Shown here in pieces: positions 53,835 through 64,000 of a stretch of DNA of 64,000 nucleotides; position 1 is the first letter of the stretch, and every line of letters begins with the position of its first letter. The stretch spans positions 10,068,001-10,132,000 of the forward strand of contig JAWHQI010000005.1 of assembly GCA_033032865.1 (NCBI GenBank). The letters run 5' to 3'. This DNA comes from Dactylorhiza incarnata. Taxonomy: Eukaryota; Streptophyta; Magnoliopsida; Asparagales; Orchidaceae. The notes under the pieces are model-generated. The model was given only the letters and a program-made list of their open reading frames with translations, had not been told where the DNA came from and searched no databases. Position numbers and translations under genes: made by a program.

Positions 53835-56560
53835 TCACTCCACTTTCCTTCCTCTGCACTTTGAGTCCAAGGAAATGGTGAAGTTCACCCAAGTCCTTCA
53901 TCTCAAATCTGATAGATAGCTCAGCCCGAAGCTTTGCCACCTCCTCCTTCGAATTCCCCGTCACGATCATATCGTCAACGTAAAGTAGTACGATGACTTG
54001 AAGCTCCCCGTTCTTCTTGACAAATAAGCTCGAGTCACAGTCTGAAGCACCGAATCTACAGAATAGTAGATATTCTGCAATCTTCCCGTACCACGCCTTC
54101 GGCGCTTGCTTCAACCCATACAGGGCCTTCTTCAGCTTACAAACATAGTCTGTAAAATCTTCAGATATGAAGCCTGGTGGCTAGACCATGAAGATATCCT
54201 TGTCAATCTCGTCGTACAAGAAGGCATTCTTTATGTCGAGTTGCCAAATCTCCCACCCATAAAATGCCGCCAAGGCAATAACGAACCGAACTGCAGTCAT
54301 CTTCGTCACCGAACTAAATGTCTCTTCACAATCTTCACCGTATTGCTGTGAGAATCCCCGAGCCACAAGGCGAGCCTTGTATCGCTCGATAATGCCGTCT
54401 GCCTTCTTCTTGAGCATATAGACCCATTTGCATGTCACATGGGCAATGCCCTTGGGCCTGGGCACCACAGACCAAGTCTCATTCTTTTCAAGAGCTGCCA
54501 TCTCTTCTTCCATAGCTATGTCCCACTGCTTCACGCCTTTGGCCTTCTCAAAGCTCGATGGCTCCCGCTCATCCAGGGGGCCAGCAAAGAAATATGAGAC
54601 AAAGCTTACCATGTTGACTCCTGTATAGCGATCAGGAGCAATGATCGTTCGCTTCGATCTCCTCAATACTTCCCCTGACTCGAATTATCTTCAGCTGCTT
54701 CTTCCCTAGCTCCCCTTCCAGACGTACTAGGAGCATCTCTCCCCCTGCTTCCTGATCCAGAAGCCTCCGTCTCAGAACTAGAAATGGATGGACCACCTGG
54801 TGACAAAGGCAGCTCCACCTAAAGATTTTCCACAGCTCTCTCCTGTTCCTCCACCCTGCTTTCTGGTAACTCAACACTAAAACTTCCCTTGTACAGCGTC
54901 ACCTTGTCAAACACAACGTCACGAGATACAACAACTCTCCGCGTCTCTAGGTCCACGCACTTCCAGACCTTCTTCCGATCATCATATCCCACGAAGACTA
55001 GCTTCCTTGCTTTTGCATCTAGCTTCGTCCAAAGAGCATCTGGAACGTGCACATAGCAGGTGGAACCAAACACCCAAAGGTGTGCCACAATTGGCTTTTC
55101 TTTGAATATCATCTCATGTGGGGTCAACATGTTGATGGGACTGAGAGGCATCCTGTTGATGACGTAGGCAGCACAAGACATTCCCTCCGCCCAGAATGAC
55201 CTTGGGATACTCTTGGCATGCATCAAACACTTGCAGGTCTCCGTCAGATGATGGATCTTTCGCTCTGCAACTCTGTTTTGTTGTGGAGTATGCACATAAG
55301 TTAGCTCCCTTCGGATGCCCGCCTTCCTGCAAAAACTAGAGAACTCACCAGAGGTGAACTCCCCCCCCATTATCAGTTCTCAGCTTCTTTATTCGCAGGC
55401 CTAGCCCTTGAACTCCACTAGCTCCTTGAACTCCACAAACTTGGCAAACGCCTCCGCCTTCTCTTTCAGAAAATAAACCCAGACATATCTGGTGTAATTG
55501 TCGATCAACACCAGCATATACCTGCTGCCTGCGAGGCTTGGGGTAGCAGTCGGTCCAATCAAGTCACCGTGGATGCACTCCAACGGCACACTACTCCTTG
55601 TCTGCGACTTATCAAACGGCAGTCAATGAGACTTGCCGAACTGACATCCTGCACAAACATGACCATCAACGTAGGAAGATAGACTAGGCAGGCCCTTGAC
55701 TAGACCTTTTATCGCCATAGCCTTCAGCTTATTCATCCTTACATGCCCCAACCTCTCGTGCCATATGATGGCACTATCATTTGTCCTCATCTTGTCAACA
55801 TAAGAACTTGTCGATAAAATGAACAAGTCTTTTGCCCTTCTCCCGACATGAATGACATCGGCCTTTATCGCCTCAATGTTTCGAAGAAACCTCACTTCTG
55901 TTGGGCCAAACAGAACGTGATATCCAGCGTCAACAACATTAGTCACGGAGAAGAGGTTTTTCCTCATTCCGGGCACATGATAGACACTCTTCAAAGTTAG
56001 TGGCCCCTATCACAGACCAAGGAAACAACCCCCACCTTCTCGACAGTATGCACAGTATTATCAGCAGTTATGATGGAATCATTACCTGAGTAAGGCTGTG
56101 CTGATGAAAGCTTCGACTCATCCCAGGTGAGGTGATGAACACACCCTGAGTCCACGATCCAGTCCTCCTGATAGTTGATAGGAGCCGCAGCTCCGATAGA
56201 AGCCTAGAAGGCTCCTCCCCATCCTCCATCATTTTGCCTGGTCTTAGTATACTCCTTCCCTGCAGCAGCATGCCCTGGCTGAAGATTTACCCGTCAATCC
56301 TTCCTGATGTGACCAAGCTTTCTGCATCTAAAGCATTTGGGTCCTTCTCCCTTCTTCTTCCCTTCAGCCTTGGGAGCATAGCCCCTCTCCTACTGTCTAG
56401 AAGTTGAAGGCCCATTGCCACCAACGGTCTTCTTTTTCTTATCCCATTTCTTCTTCTTCCCTGTGAAGAGCACCTCGCCTTCTCCCCCAGACACTGACAC
56501 CCCCGCCATCTGCCTTGCTTGGCTCTCCTATGATGCAAGCAGATTCTCTAGCTCCAGCAG
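53835..56560 (-). pseudogene. pol: Copia pol relic of F: knuckle, protease, integrase, RT (no RNase H)
   Basis: In order on the minus strand: CCHC knuckle CFRCRKLGHIRKD, whose last Cys codon is a TGA (about 56294-56340); protease IVDSGCVHHLT near 56140; pre-integrase WHERLGHVRMNKLK and CAGCQFGKSH (55623-55780); integrase core GDLIGPTATPSLAGSRYML near 55560, GGEFTSGEF at 55360 and TPQQNRVAERKIHHL; RT with CKWVYMLKKKADG, QLDIKNAFLYDEID and the catalytic YVDDMIVTG near 53970. Homology stops after FLGLKVQRKESG at about 53840. At least six frame changes or stops. The element was dead before or after G inserted; sequence does not tell. Confidence 0.88.
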
Positions 56561-56581
56561 AGACTGCTGATTTGCCCAACC

Positions 56582-57091
56582 CTATACCAATGTCACAAAA
56601 GCCACATACTCCTTCCGCAAGCCGCGAATGATGTGCCTCTTCAGCTTCGCCTCAGAAATTGGCTCATCGGGATCTAGTGCTGAAATCTCAGCGCACAAAT
56701 TCTTCATCTTCAGAAAGAACGTAGAAATAGACAGATCTCCCTGAGCCAACCTAGCCATCTCATTTTCCAGAAACTGTAGCCTCGCTACATTCTTCTTGTT
56801 AAACAGCCCGTCCAGGGCTCTCCAAATCTCGGTAGCTGATCCAAATCCTAAGATGTGATCGAATAGGTCAGGTGATATTGCCCTTTTCATAGTGAACTCT
56901 ACTTTCGTATTAATCCTCCTCCAATTCCTCACCTCATAACCATTATCCCCAGCTAGGACAACTTCCTCTGTGCTATCTCCTCCAACAACCTCCCAGAGGT
57001 CCTCTCCCAGAAGATAACTCTGCATGCACGACTTCCACTTCTTGAAGTTAGTCGAGGTAAGCATCTCAATTCCAAGACCTCTTGCTTCCAT
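56582..57091 (-). pseudogene. gag: Copia gag N-terminal domain of F
   Basis: ATG at 57091 opens 169 codons with the UBN2-type gag core: LTSTNFKKWKSCMQSYLLGEDLWEVV, IWRALDGLFNKKN and SISTFFLKMKNLC. It continues toward the zinc-knuckle region at about 56340 in broken frames. Confidence 0.85.
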
Positions 57092-57167
57092 GACTCTACC
57101 ACTGGTTCCTTCTTCACAAAGGCGATGACAACTTTGAGTTGTTCACTACTCTATCCACTCCAACCTA

Positions 57168-57179
57168 GATCTGATACCA
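57168..57179 (-). other. Primer binding site of F (initiator tRNA-Met)
   Basis: TGGTATCAGATC on the minus strand, two bases from the LTR end at 57182. Confidence 0.85.
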
Positions 57180-57181
57180 TG

Positions 57182-57563
57182 TGAAATTTTCCGTAGATCT
57201 AGGAGTAAGCAGGAATCGTACAACTCAAATTTACAGCCAACAACCAAAAGCACATGAAGCAAAGCAATCTTTATTGATAATAGCAGAAATCTTCATTACC
57301 GAGCGAGGTATACATGGCGAGACATGATTTCTCCAGCGCACAAAACCAAAAGGATCAAAACAAGCTGAAGAAAGATAATCGGCTGTCTGAAAATAGAGAC
57401 CGCCAAACCGCGCGGCTTGGGTGTTCACATGGCTAGAAAAGGAGACCGCGAGAACAAACTACCATCGACTTGAATCAACACCACTGAAGCCGTGACCTCC
57501 AAACTCCACTGATTCTCCCGAACTCCAGCAACCCGCACTGCAAGCCGCAAGACTGCCCGGACA
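57182..57563 (-). repeat. 5' LTR of element F
   Basis: About 382 bp; on the minus strand TGTCCGGGCAG...AATTTCA, with AATAAAG near its 3' part. The outer end (57563) is set by the TG start and by the beginning of H at 57570; no second copy is left to confirm it. Confidence 0.65.
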
Positions 57564-57569
57564 CCTTAG

Positions 57570-59214
57570 TGTTGGACATGTGTGTCACATCCCTTTATTT
57601 GAGAATAACAAATCCCAACTGTATTTGATCTTGCTTGTCGTGTGTTTATAGTGTGCAGGAACTATAGGTGCAATACTCCACAGGTAGAAAGTAGCTGAAT
57701 TCAAACATCTGGAAGAATGCACTACCGCCAGCATTAGAGCTACCGCCAGGTGCTAGCTCAGGTTCCGTTTGACGAACTGGAAGCTGCGTTCGACAAAATC
57801 TGAAGGAAGCTCCGTTCGACGAACGTGGAGCTCCGTTCGACGAATATTCCTGCGTTCAATGAATTTGTGCTCAACAAGCTTCGTTCAACGAACTAGGAGG
57901 TCCGTTTGACGAATGTTGCTGCGCTCGACAAATTAATGCTCGACAAGTTGCGTTCGACGAATGAGGAGCTCCGTTCGACGAATTGAGCCTGCGCTCGACG
58001 ACATTGTGGCCGACAACTGGGTTCGATGAACTTGAAGCTCCGTTCGACGAAATCTACTCCGTTTGACGAAAGTTGGTTCTGCACGATGTTGCGGTTTTTC
58101 CGTTCGACGAAGGATGCGTTCGACGAAGACGCATTCGATGAATTCTGTTTCGTTCGACGAAATATTGTTCTGTCACGCAGCCGACAGTTTCGCAACCGCT
58201 CCACATGAATGCTACCGCCAGCGCTAGCGTTACCTCCTGGCGCTATCTCAAGTTTGTGCACAACGCCACGCCACCGACAGTTTCGCAACCGCTCCACACG
58301 AATGATATCGCAGGCGCTAGTAGCTACCGCAGGCGCTATCTTCAGGTTCTATAAATTGATGGGCTCTTTCTCGTTTTGGCTATCCATCCCAGAGAGGTTG
58401 CAAGTGCCACAATTCTATTGCTGTTATGCTGCTGAAGATGGATCTCCCACTAAAAGCTTAAGGAGAATTTTGGAGGAGGACAACGTCACGCTACATCCGA
58501 AGGACGATCGCTTCGACCTCGCTTATACAACAGCGATCCTTCATCCTCATCTTCAGAAATCTCATATAGGGAGTTTTTATTATTGTTATCTTTATTTTTT
58601 CATTCCATACTTTCTTTGTAACCGTTTAGTTAATTTGCCTTGTGTTGGCGACTAGGTCTGGGTAGGACTTAGGGAGTAATTCGCCTTGTGTTGGCGACTA
58701 GTTCTAGGTGATTTGATCTAGGGGTGCTCGAGGCCATATCCGGGGAAGGATTGGCTAGAGTGGCTTGAGGCCATATCCGGGGAAGGATTGGCTAAAGCCA
58801 ACCGGTTTGTGGGGATACAAGTCGGTATAGAAAAGGAAAATATATTTACTTTTGTACGCCTCCAATTTCTAGCGATATTGAAATCAAATTTTTGTAAACA
58901 CCTTTTTATATAAATACAATCACGTCTCTACTTGTGTTTACTTGATTTCTCTCCTTTGGCGTTATCTCTAAAATATTGGTTACTAAGTTTTCAATTCTAA
59001 TTACTTTGTCTAAATTGTTTAGTTCAATTTCTTTCATCATAAAACAATTTAGTACTTGTTTCTAAACTTGGTTATTTTGATATTCTCACAAATTAGCTAA
59101 ATTGTTATTTTGCCTTTTCATATTATAGAACAATTTAGTAATTTTCATAACATTATTATAAAGAATTTTTATTCCCTTTTTCACCCCCCTCTAAGGGCGC
59201 CAATCGATCCAACA
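57570..59214 (+). repeat. 5' LTR of element H
   Basis: Start and end are inferred from the matched termini TGTTGGA/TCCAACA and the adjacent primer site. TATAAATT at 58350-58357. Two copies of a 28-bp repeat with GAGGCCATATCCGGGG lie at 58730-58757 and 58767-58794, and the phrase CGCCTTGTGTTGGCGACTA occurs at both about 58682 and (nearly) 58636. Confidence 0.8.
57770..58357 (+). promoter_or_regulatory. U3 motif cluster (TTCGACGAA) and TATA box of H
   Basis: Eight exact TTCGACGAA copies and about ten one- or two-base variants lie between 57770 and 58165. A second motif family (ACCGCCAGCGCTAGCG and relatives) lies at 57730-57755 and 58209-58340. TATA is at 58350. The first motif is the same as the arms of the dyads in the LTR of D. 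Confidence 0.75.
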
Positions 59215-59216
59215 AG

Positions 59217-59232
59217 TGGTATCAGAGCGAGG
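59217..59232 (+). other. Primer binding site of H (initiator tRNA-Met)
   Basis: TGGTATCAGAGCGAGG, two bases after the LTR end; exact match to the common copia primer core TGGTATCAGAGC. Confidence 0.9.
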
Positions 59233-59262
59233 TTATTCCAAATGGTTTAAAAACCAGGAATA

Positions 59263-60937
59263 ATGGCGTCTCATGATCTCACTTCTACTAGTGGGGGAAA
59301 CTCTCTTATAAATGAAAAATCTTTAGCACCATCTTTATTTGAAGGCAAAAATTATAATGGGTGGAAATTTCTTATGGAAAAATTTCATAAATCTTTGGAT
59401 ATTGAAGTATGGAATATTACAATTAAAATGCCCCTAAGTATTCTTAATAAAAATGAAATGTTTTTAAATGCCAAATCAATGAATAGTCTATATTGTGCAT
59501 TAGATCAAAATATTTTCAAACTTATTTATACATTTCCTACTGCTTATGAAGTTTGGAAATTTCTTGAGAATTCTTATAGTCTTCCTTCCACAGATGATGA
59601 ACAAGAGGAATTCCTTATGGATCCAAGAGAAGAAATCGACAAGGACTCATTCTTGGAGGAAGATAAATCTAAGAGAGAAATCGACGAGGAATTCCTTAGG
59701 ATCCAAGAGATGAAATCGATGAGGACTCATGCTTGGAGGAAGAAGAATACAACGTCACAATATTGGACTCATTTGTTGGCAACACATCAAGCAAAAGAGA
59801 AGACAGAAATTCAACTATGGAAGAGGAATGCGAAGAAGATGTCAAAGGAACCCTTGGTTCAAATCTTGCCTCATCCCATAGCAATGTAAGAAAATCCAAA
59901 ACTTATCTTTTTGTAATAAATTTTATATCTACTTCTCGTATGCTTAAAATTGCTAAACGTAATATTTTAAAGTTAAAAATTGCTAATTCCAAATTACGTT
60001 TAGAAAATAAATCTTTAAAAGCAAACGATAATGTAGAATCAAATATTGATGTGTTAAATAATCTCTCTTGCTATTTAGTTAAAATTCCTACTCCTTGTTT
60101 GAATTACAATATATTAAAAGAAAAATTCAAGGAAATTGAAAAAGGGCTCTTAGTTTCTAAAAAGCATAATGAAAAATTGATATTTGAAAATGATGCTTTA
60201 ACTTGTAAGTTAAAACAATTAAAATCTTTTGTTGAAAAAGTTCTAATTTCTAGTAATGACTTTCATCATAAGATTTTGACTAACAAAGATAAAATAACTT
60301 ACAAAATCATTTCTAAAAAGGATCATTTTCATACATCAACTCAAAAGGAGTTTAGTTTCAAAAAGAATTATGACCCTCACAAAATTCTTAAGAGTCACTA
60401 TTATAAGTCTCAATATATTTTCAATCATGACTCAAATTTAAAAACTCCTTCACATGAAAATCAAAGTACAAAATATTATCCTTCATATTATAAGAGTATG
60501 TCTATAAGAAAGAGTGGAAATGAAAATCATCAAAATAATAATCAATCTTTTAAAACATATTCTAACCCATTCTTTCAACAATCACTTCTAAAGAAAGACA
60601 ATCACTCTTATAAACTTTCAAAGAATCCATATAATAAAATTCATTATGATTATCAAATCAAGCTATTTTGAAAAATAATTTGAATAAACATAAACCTACA
60701 ATGAATTATTTTTCAAACAACTATCATCATATAAAGATGTCACATAATCATTATATGGATTTAAGTGATAAACAATCAAGGTATGAATGGAGACCCTTAA
60801 AGAAAAATGACATAACAACTTTAATTGAAAGGGCCCATTTATCCTTGTCTCCTAAAAAACCACCACGATGTATTTGGGTACCCAAAGGAACCATCCCACT
60901 TGGTCCCCTTTGGATACCTAAATCTCTTATTCATTAG
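59263..60937 (+). pseudogene. gag: SIRE-like copia gag of H, two frameshifts
   Basis: ATG at 59263 opens a frame with APSLFEGKNYNGWKFLMEKFH, the DUF4219/UBN2-type gag start, and YEVWKFLENSY. An 81-bp tandem duplication (starting 59605 and 59686) follows; its second copy lacks one base (TTATGG to TTAGG, near 59697), which shifts the frame. The true continuation is the frame 59733-60671, with coiled-coil-like ANSKLRLENKSLKAN and a Lys/Asn/His/Tyr-rich C-terminus. A second shift near 60665 leads to 60937, with RCIWVPKGT, the motif at the end of SIRE-type gag (compare WAPKGY in D). No zinc knuckle is seen. Confidence 0.8.
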
Positions 60938-63480
60938 TATCCTATCATTTGCATGAAGTAGAAACAAATAAAAATGAAATATCACTACTCTACTTCATGA
61001 TATACTTATTGTCACTTTTCTTTTGTTTATTTTTTATTATTTTTTGAACAAACATGTTATGATCACTTTATATATCATGAAATATGACTTTCATATATTA
61101 AGCCTAATGTTTATGAAATCAAATTTGAATTAAAATTAGACATTAAGTCATATACTTATCAAAGTGATCTATCTCTCATCTTTGATTGTTCTATATCCTT
61201 TTAAATCCTTTACCCTTAAATGTCTTGAATTATCATTAGAAATTGAATATTGAAATTATTATCAAGACTATTGAAACTATTTTAAAGATTGGATTTAAAT
61301 GGTTTATTAAAGGGCTTAAGCTAAAAATTAAATTGCGCAATGTTTTTGATTCTTTTCTATTTTTGTTTGCTGCATATGATAGCCCTTCTAACGAAGAATA
61401 TTATCTAGAAAAATTGAAAACATAAATTCATCTAAACGCATGTTTAATCTTTCAAAAATGCGAGTTTACGATCAAAACTTCGAACAGCCATAACTTTTGA
61501 TCCGCTCGTCCGATTTTCACATTTAATATATTTTCGGAAAGAGCACAAAAATCTCCATCCAACGGCGAATTAGGATTGCTCATTTGAGTTCGTTTGGTGC
61601 TGTCAATTTGCCCAAATTTCAACTCCGTTTTAAAAAGCTATCTTAGTTTGCTTGATTAGGAAATTTCTGTGTTTATGGAATTTATTTTCATCACATGCTA
61701 TCCTTTGTATAATTGTTTCATATATTAATTTAGATATTATGCGTGTGATGCGTGTCACCATTATTTGCATACAATTTAGACCTTAGAATCATCTTGTATC
61801 ATTAAGATCAAATTAAAAGTTTAATCATTTCATTCTAGGTCTAAAGAAAATTAATTTGAAACCTTCTAATATTACATGCAACATTATCTCCATAAATCCT
61901 ATGTAATAACATTGCATTCAAACTCATCATCCTGGCATCACTTCTTGGTCTATGCTTATATATTTATGCTAGGTATAATATTTACCATGTTATTCAAATT
62001 TCATGATAGCTATGTGATTTTGAAATTATAATAGAATACCAAAATTCCAAACAAACACATAGTTTATGGACTAATCATTAGAATATATATGAATATTGTA
62101 TCACGAATCATATATTATCATGCAAAACCCAAAAAAAATCTATAAATTCAATTATTGAAAGAAATCTTATAAATTTCAAAACTTTATATATGTGATCTTT
62201 GTCCTTAATATGATTGGATGAACATCATTTTTTTTTCTAGACTTATAAATCAAGCATTCTCATTCAAAAGAAAATCATCAAATCATAATTGCCATAAGTC
62301 TGGAAGTATTAGAATTTATATACATCATGATGATCTAACATATATTCTATGCAAAATTCTCTATAATCATAAATCATAATTCATGTTCTATCAAGAAATA
62401 TCTCAAATCAATAATGTCTATTACCTAGGAATTATGAATCTTATGATTAAAATATGAATATTGTTTTTCTTTACATTATATGATGTATTAATATGCTTTG
62501 CTAGTGATTGCATGTATCTCTCATATTTGTAAACTCTAGAATCAACTTTGCAATGAAATAATAAATCAAAATTAATCATCACTATATTCTAGATAAATAA
62601 TTTGAAACTCTATTTTGGAAGTACATGCAATATTAATATAAATCTTATGACATGACATTAAACCAAAAACTAATCATACTAACATTGTCACTTATTGAAT
62701 ATTAGTAATTGTGCTAGTTATCTCATATCGTCATCTCATAAAAGTAGAAAAACTATGCGGCTTTATATAACTCATCACATTAAACAAAACCCATAGTTTA
62801 TAAATCAACCCATAGTTTAAAAGCATAGGTTTTCCAAGGATTATTCACCTATGACTTCATATCTCACAATAGCGGGGGCATAGGGTTGTATGCATTAGGA
62901 ACCTAACCTCTAAGTCATGTCTTGTCCTTAACCGGGGAGGGTTCCAGTGGAGCCTTGCGAGGCACTGGGGGGAAAGAGTGCTAGGTTGAGTGTTCTCTAG
63001 TGTGTGCACATGGGACTAACACCCCAACCTACGACATACGTGCAGCTCCTCATGCCCATCCGTCACTTAGTACGGGGCTAGGGTATAGACATTTAGTCGG
63101 GGTAGTCTTTAATCTTAGGACATACTTATATTACTCTTCACATGATCATTTTATTTACTTATCACTTAAATCATGCATATTTTGGGTTGTTTAATAAAAA
63201 ATGTCCACTTGTGTTTGCATTATTTATCTTTTTTGAGCTTAAATGTTCTTGTAAAACACATGTATATCTAAAATGCTAATGTTTTATGCAATTTGAGCAA
63301 TCAAGACATCTCTGAAAATTATAAAACTTTTGCATAAGACTACTCTTAAGACCCCTAATCAATATCAAAAATCAGATTTTTAAATTTCTTAAAAAACCGT
63401 ATACTGTTTCCAGCGCTAGCGTTAGCGCCGACGCTAGCGTGGGTGTTTGATTTTTTAGTCTTTTAAAATTTCTAAAAATC
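60938..63480 (+). other. AT-rich internal noncoding region of H
   Basis: No frame longer than 65 codons, strongly AT-rich. Two less AT-rich islands: 61440-61620 (contains CATAACTTTTGATCCG) and 62870-63080 (contains AGCGGGGGCATAGGG and CCGGGGAGGG). A short phrase at 63403-63435 (CGCTAGCGTTAGCGCC) resembles the second motif family of the H LTR. Confidence 0.5.
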
Positions 63481-63532
63481 TATAAAAATATATTAGTTTA
63501 TATGTACTACTTTGATTTGTATTTCTAACATT

Positions 63533-63775
63533 TGTTATTTTTGTTTTATTCATATTATAAAAAATCAACTACAAAAATTTAAAATTCAAAAATACAAAAA
63601 TATGTTTTTGCTATTTGTGTTTTATTCATATTATGAAAAATCAACTAAAAAAGTTCAAAATTCAAAAATACAAAAATACAAAAATATGTTTTTGTTATTT
63701 GTGTTTTATTCTTATTATGAAAAATCTACTACAAAAATTCAAAATTCAAAAATTACAAAAATATGGTTTTGTGAT
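63533..63775. repeat. AT-rich tandem repeat, three copies of about 80 bp
   Basis: Three imperfect units beginning with TTATTTTTGTTTTATTC-like sequence and ending in runs of ATACAAAAATATG; the middle unit has an extra ACAAAAAT. Confidence 0.85.
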
Positions 63776-64000
63776 TTTCTGTTTTAATTGATTTAAAAAT
63801 GATAAAACAAAAAAAACTGTATGATCTTTATTGCCAATATCAAGCATGTATGAATTCTATTATTTAGAATTATTTACAATGTTAAAATTTATTCCTTGAA
63901 ATTACTATGAACGTTGTTTTGTTTATCATGCTTTGATATATCTATTTAAAGTGCATCAATTGTATTGAAAAATGTGTAGAACCAAGCTTAGCATGCCTCT

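Larger units (their letters stand above)
53835..57563 (-). mobile_element. Element F: truncated Ty1/copia element
   Basis: Minus-strand order: LTR (57182-57563), primer site (57168-57179), gag, zinc knuckle, protease, integrase, RT. The RT is cut off at about 53835, where G begins; RNase H and the 3' LTR are missing. There are many frameshifts and stops. Confidence 0.85.
57570..64000 (+). mobile_element. Element H: copia-like retrotransposon without pol, continues past the window
   Basis: A 1645-bp LTR (57570-59214) with TGTTGGAC...GATCCAACA ends, an initiator tRNA-Met primer site, and a SIRE-like gag relic in three frames. Beyond 60937 there is only AT-rich noncoding sequence to the window end; no protease, integrase or RT is seen, although gag ends in the IWVPKG motif that normally precedes protease. 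CTTAG precedes the LTR as possible target duplication. The 3' LTR is outside the window. Confidence 0.8.

Overview
The window is plant nuclear DNA made almost wholly of LTR retrotransposons, nested in one another and mostly decayed. Athila-type Ty3/gypsy elements primed by tRNA-Asp, SIRE-like Ty1/copia elements primed by initiator tRNA-Met, several orphan LTRs, and the absence of any convincing host gene, rRNA or tRNA point to pericentromeric or other heterochromatin of a flowering plant with a repeat-rich genome. I cannot name the species.

Layout. 1-6837: element A, an Athila-related element that kept only gag and a protease-like frame; its 5' LTR is cut by the window edge. 6838-9697: unassigned DNA, an exon-intron-exon-like fragment (7834-8221), and a minus-strand gypsy relic L (gag, PBS, LTR) next to a 26-bp poly(C) tract. 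9726-14690: mostly unassigned, with a copia-like minus-strand LTR ending at 12554. 14748-15437: a GC-rich 88-bp higher-order minisatellite just upstream of a TATA box (LTR-like N). 16560-17843: LTR-like J with three spaced dyads. 17844-20917: a long LTR-like segment K with a W-box cluster. 20918-30415: minus-strand Athila-like element M, whose LTR is split by a complete non-autonomous element B (22171-28829, target duplication ACCGT). 30416-31952: plus-strand LTR E, fused at 31952/31953 to a truncated copia LTR. 31953-52749: SIRE-like copia element D (minus), split by a young, nearly intact Athila element C (41144-50918, target duplication GTACC). D lies in LTR G (52750-53834), which in turn lies in the pol of copia element F (53835-57563, minus). 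57570-64000: copia-like element H (plus), running off the window with gag relics but no pol. The order of insertion on the right side is F, then G, then D, then C; the left remainders of D, G and F are missing, probably through one large deletion that also removed the body of E.

Only C has a complete set of replication domains (gag, protease, RT, RNase H, integrase), and its gag and pol are separated by one in-frame TGA. A and B carry related ends, primer sites and 3' noncoding blocks and look like non-autonomous relatives that could have used proteins of an Athila-type partner.

The signals that stand out are regulatory. In A, B and C a 23-bp dyad (arms GCGCACGACCA / TGGTCGTGCGC) sits at exactly the same distance from the TATA box. 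At least four other LTR groups in the window have their own, different, dyad-type repeat cluster upstream of TATA. The Athila-like elements also carry extra copies of the polypurine tract core at fixed distances of about 1.4 kb and 0.52 kb before the 3' LTR, and conserved hairpins in the 3' noncoding region. All statements come from reading the sequence; no database search was possible.
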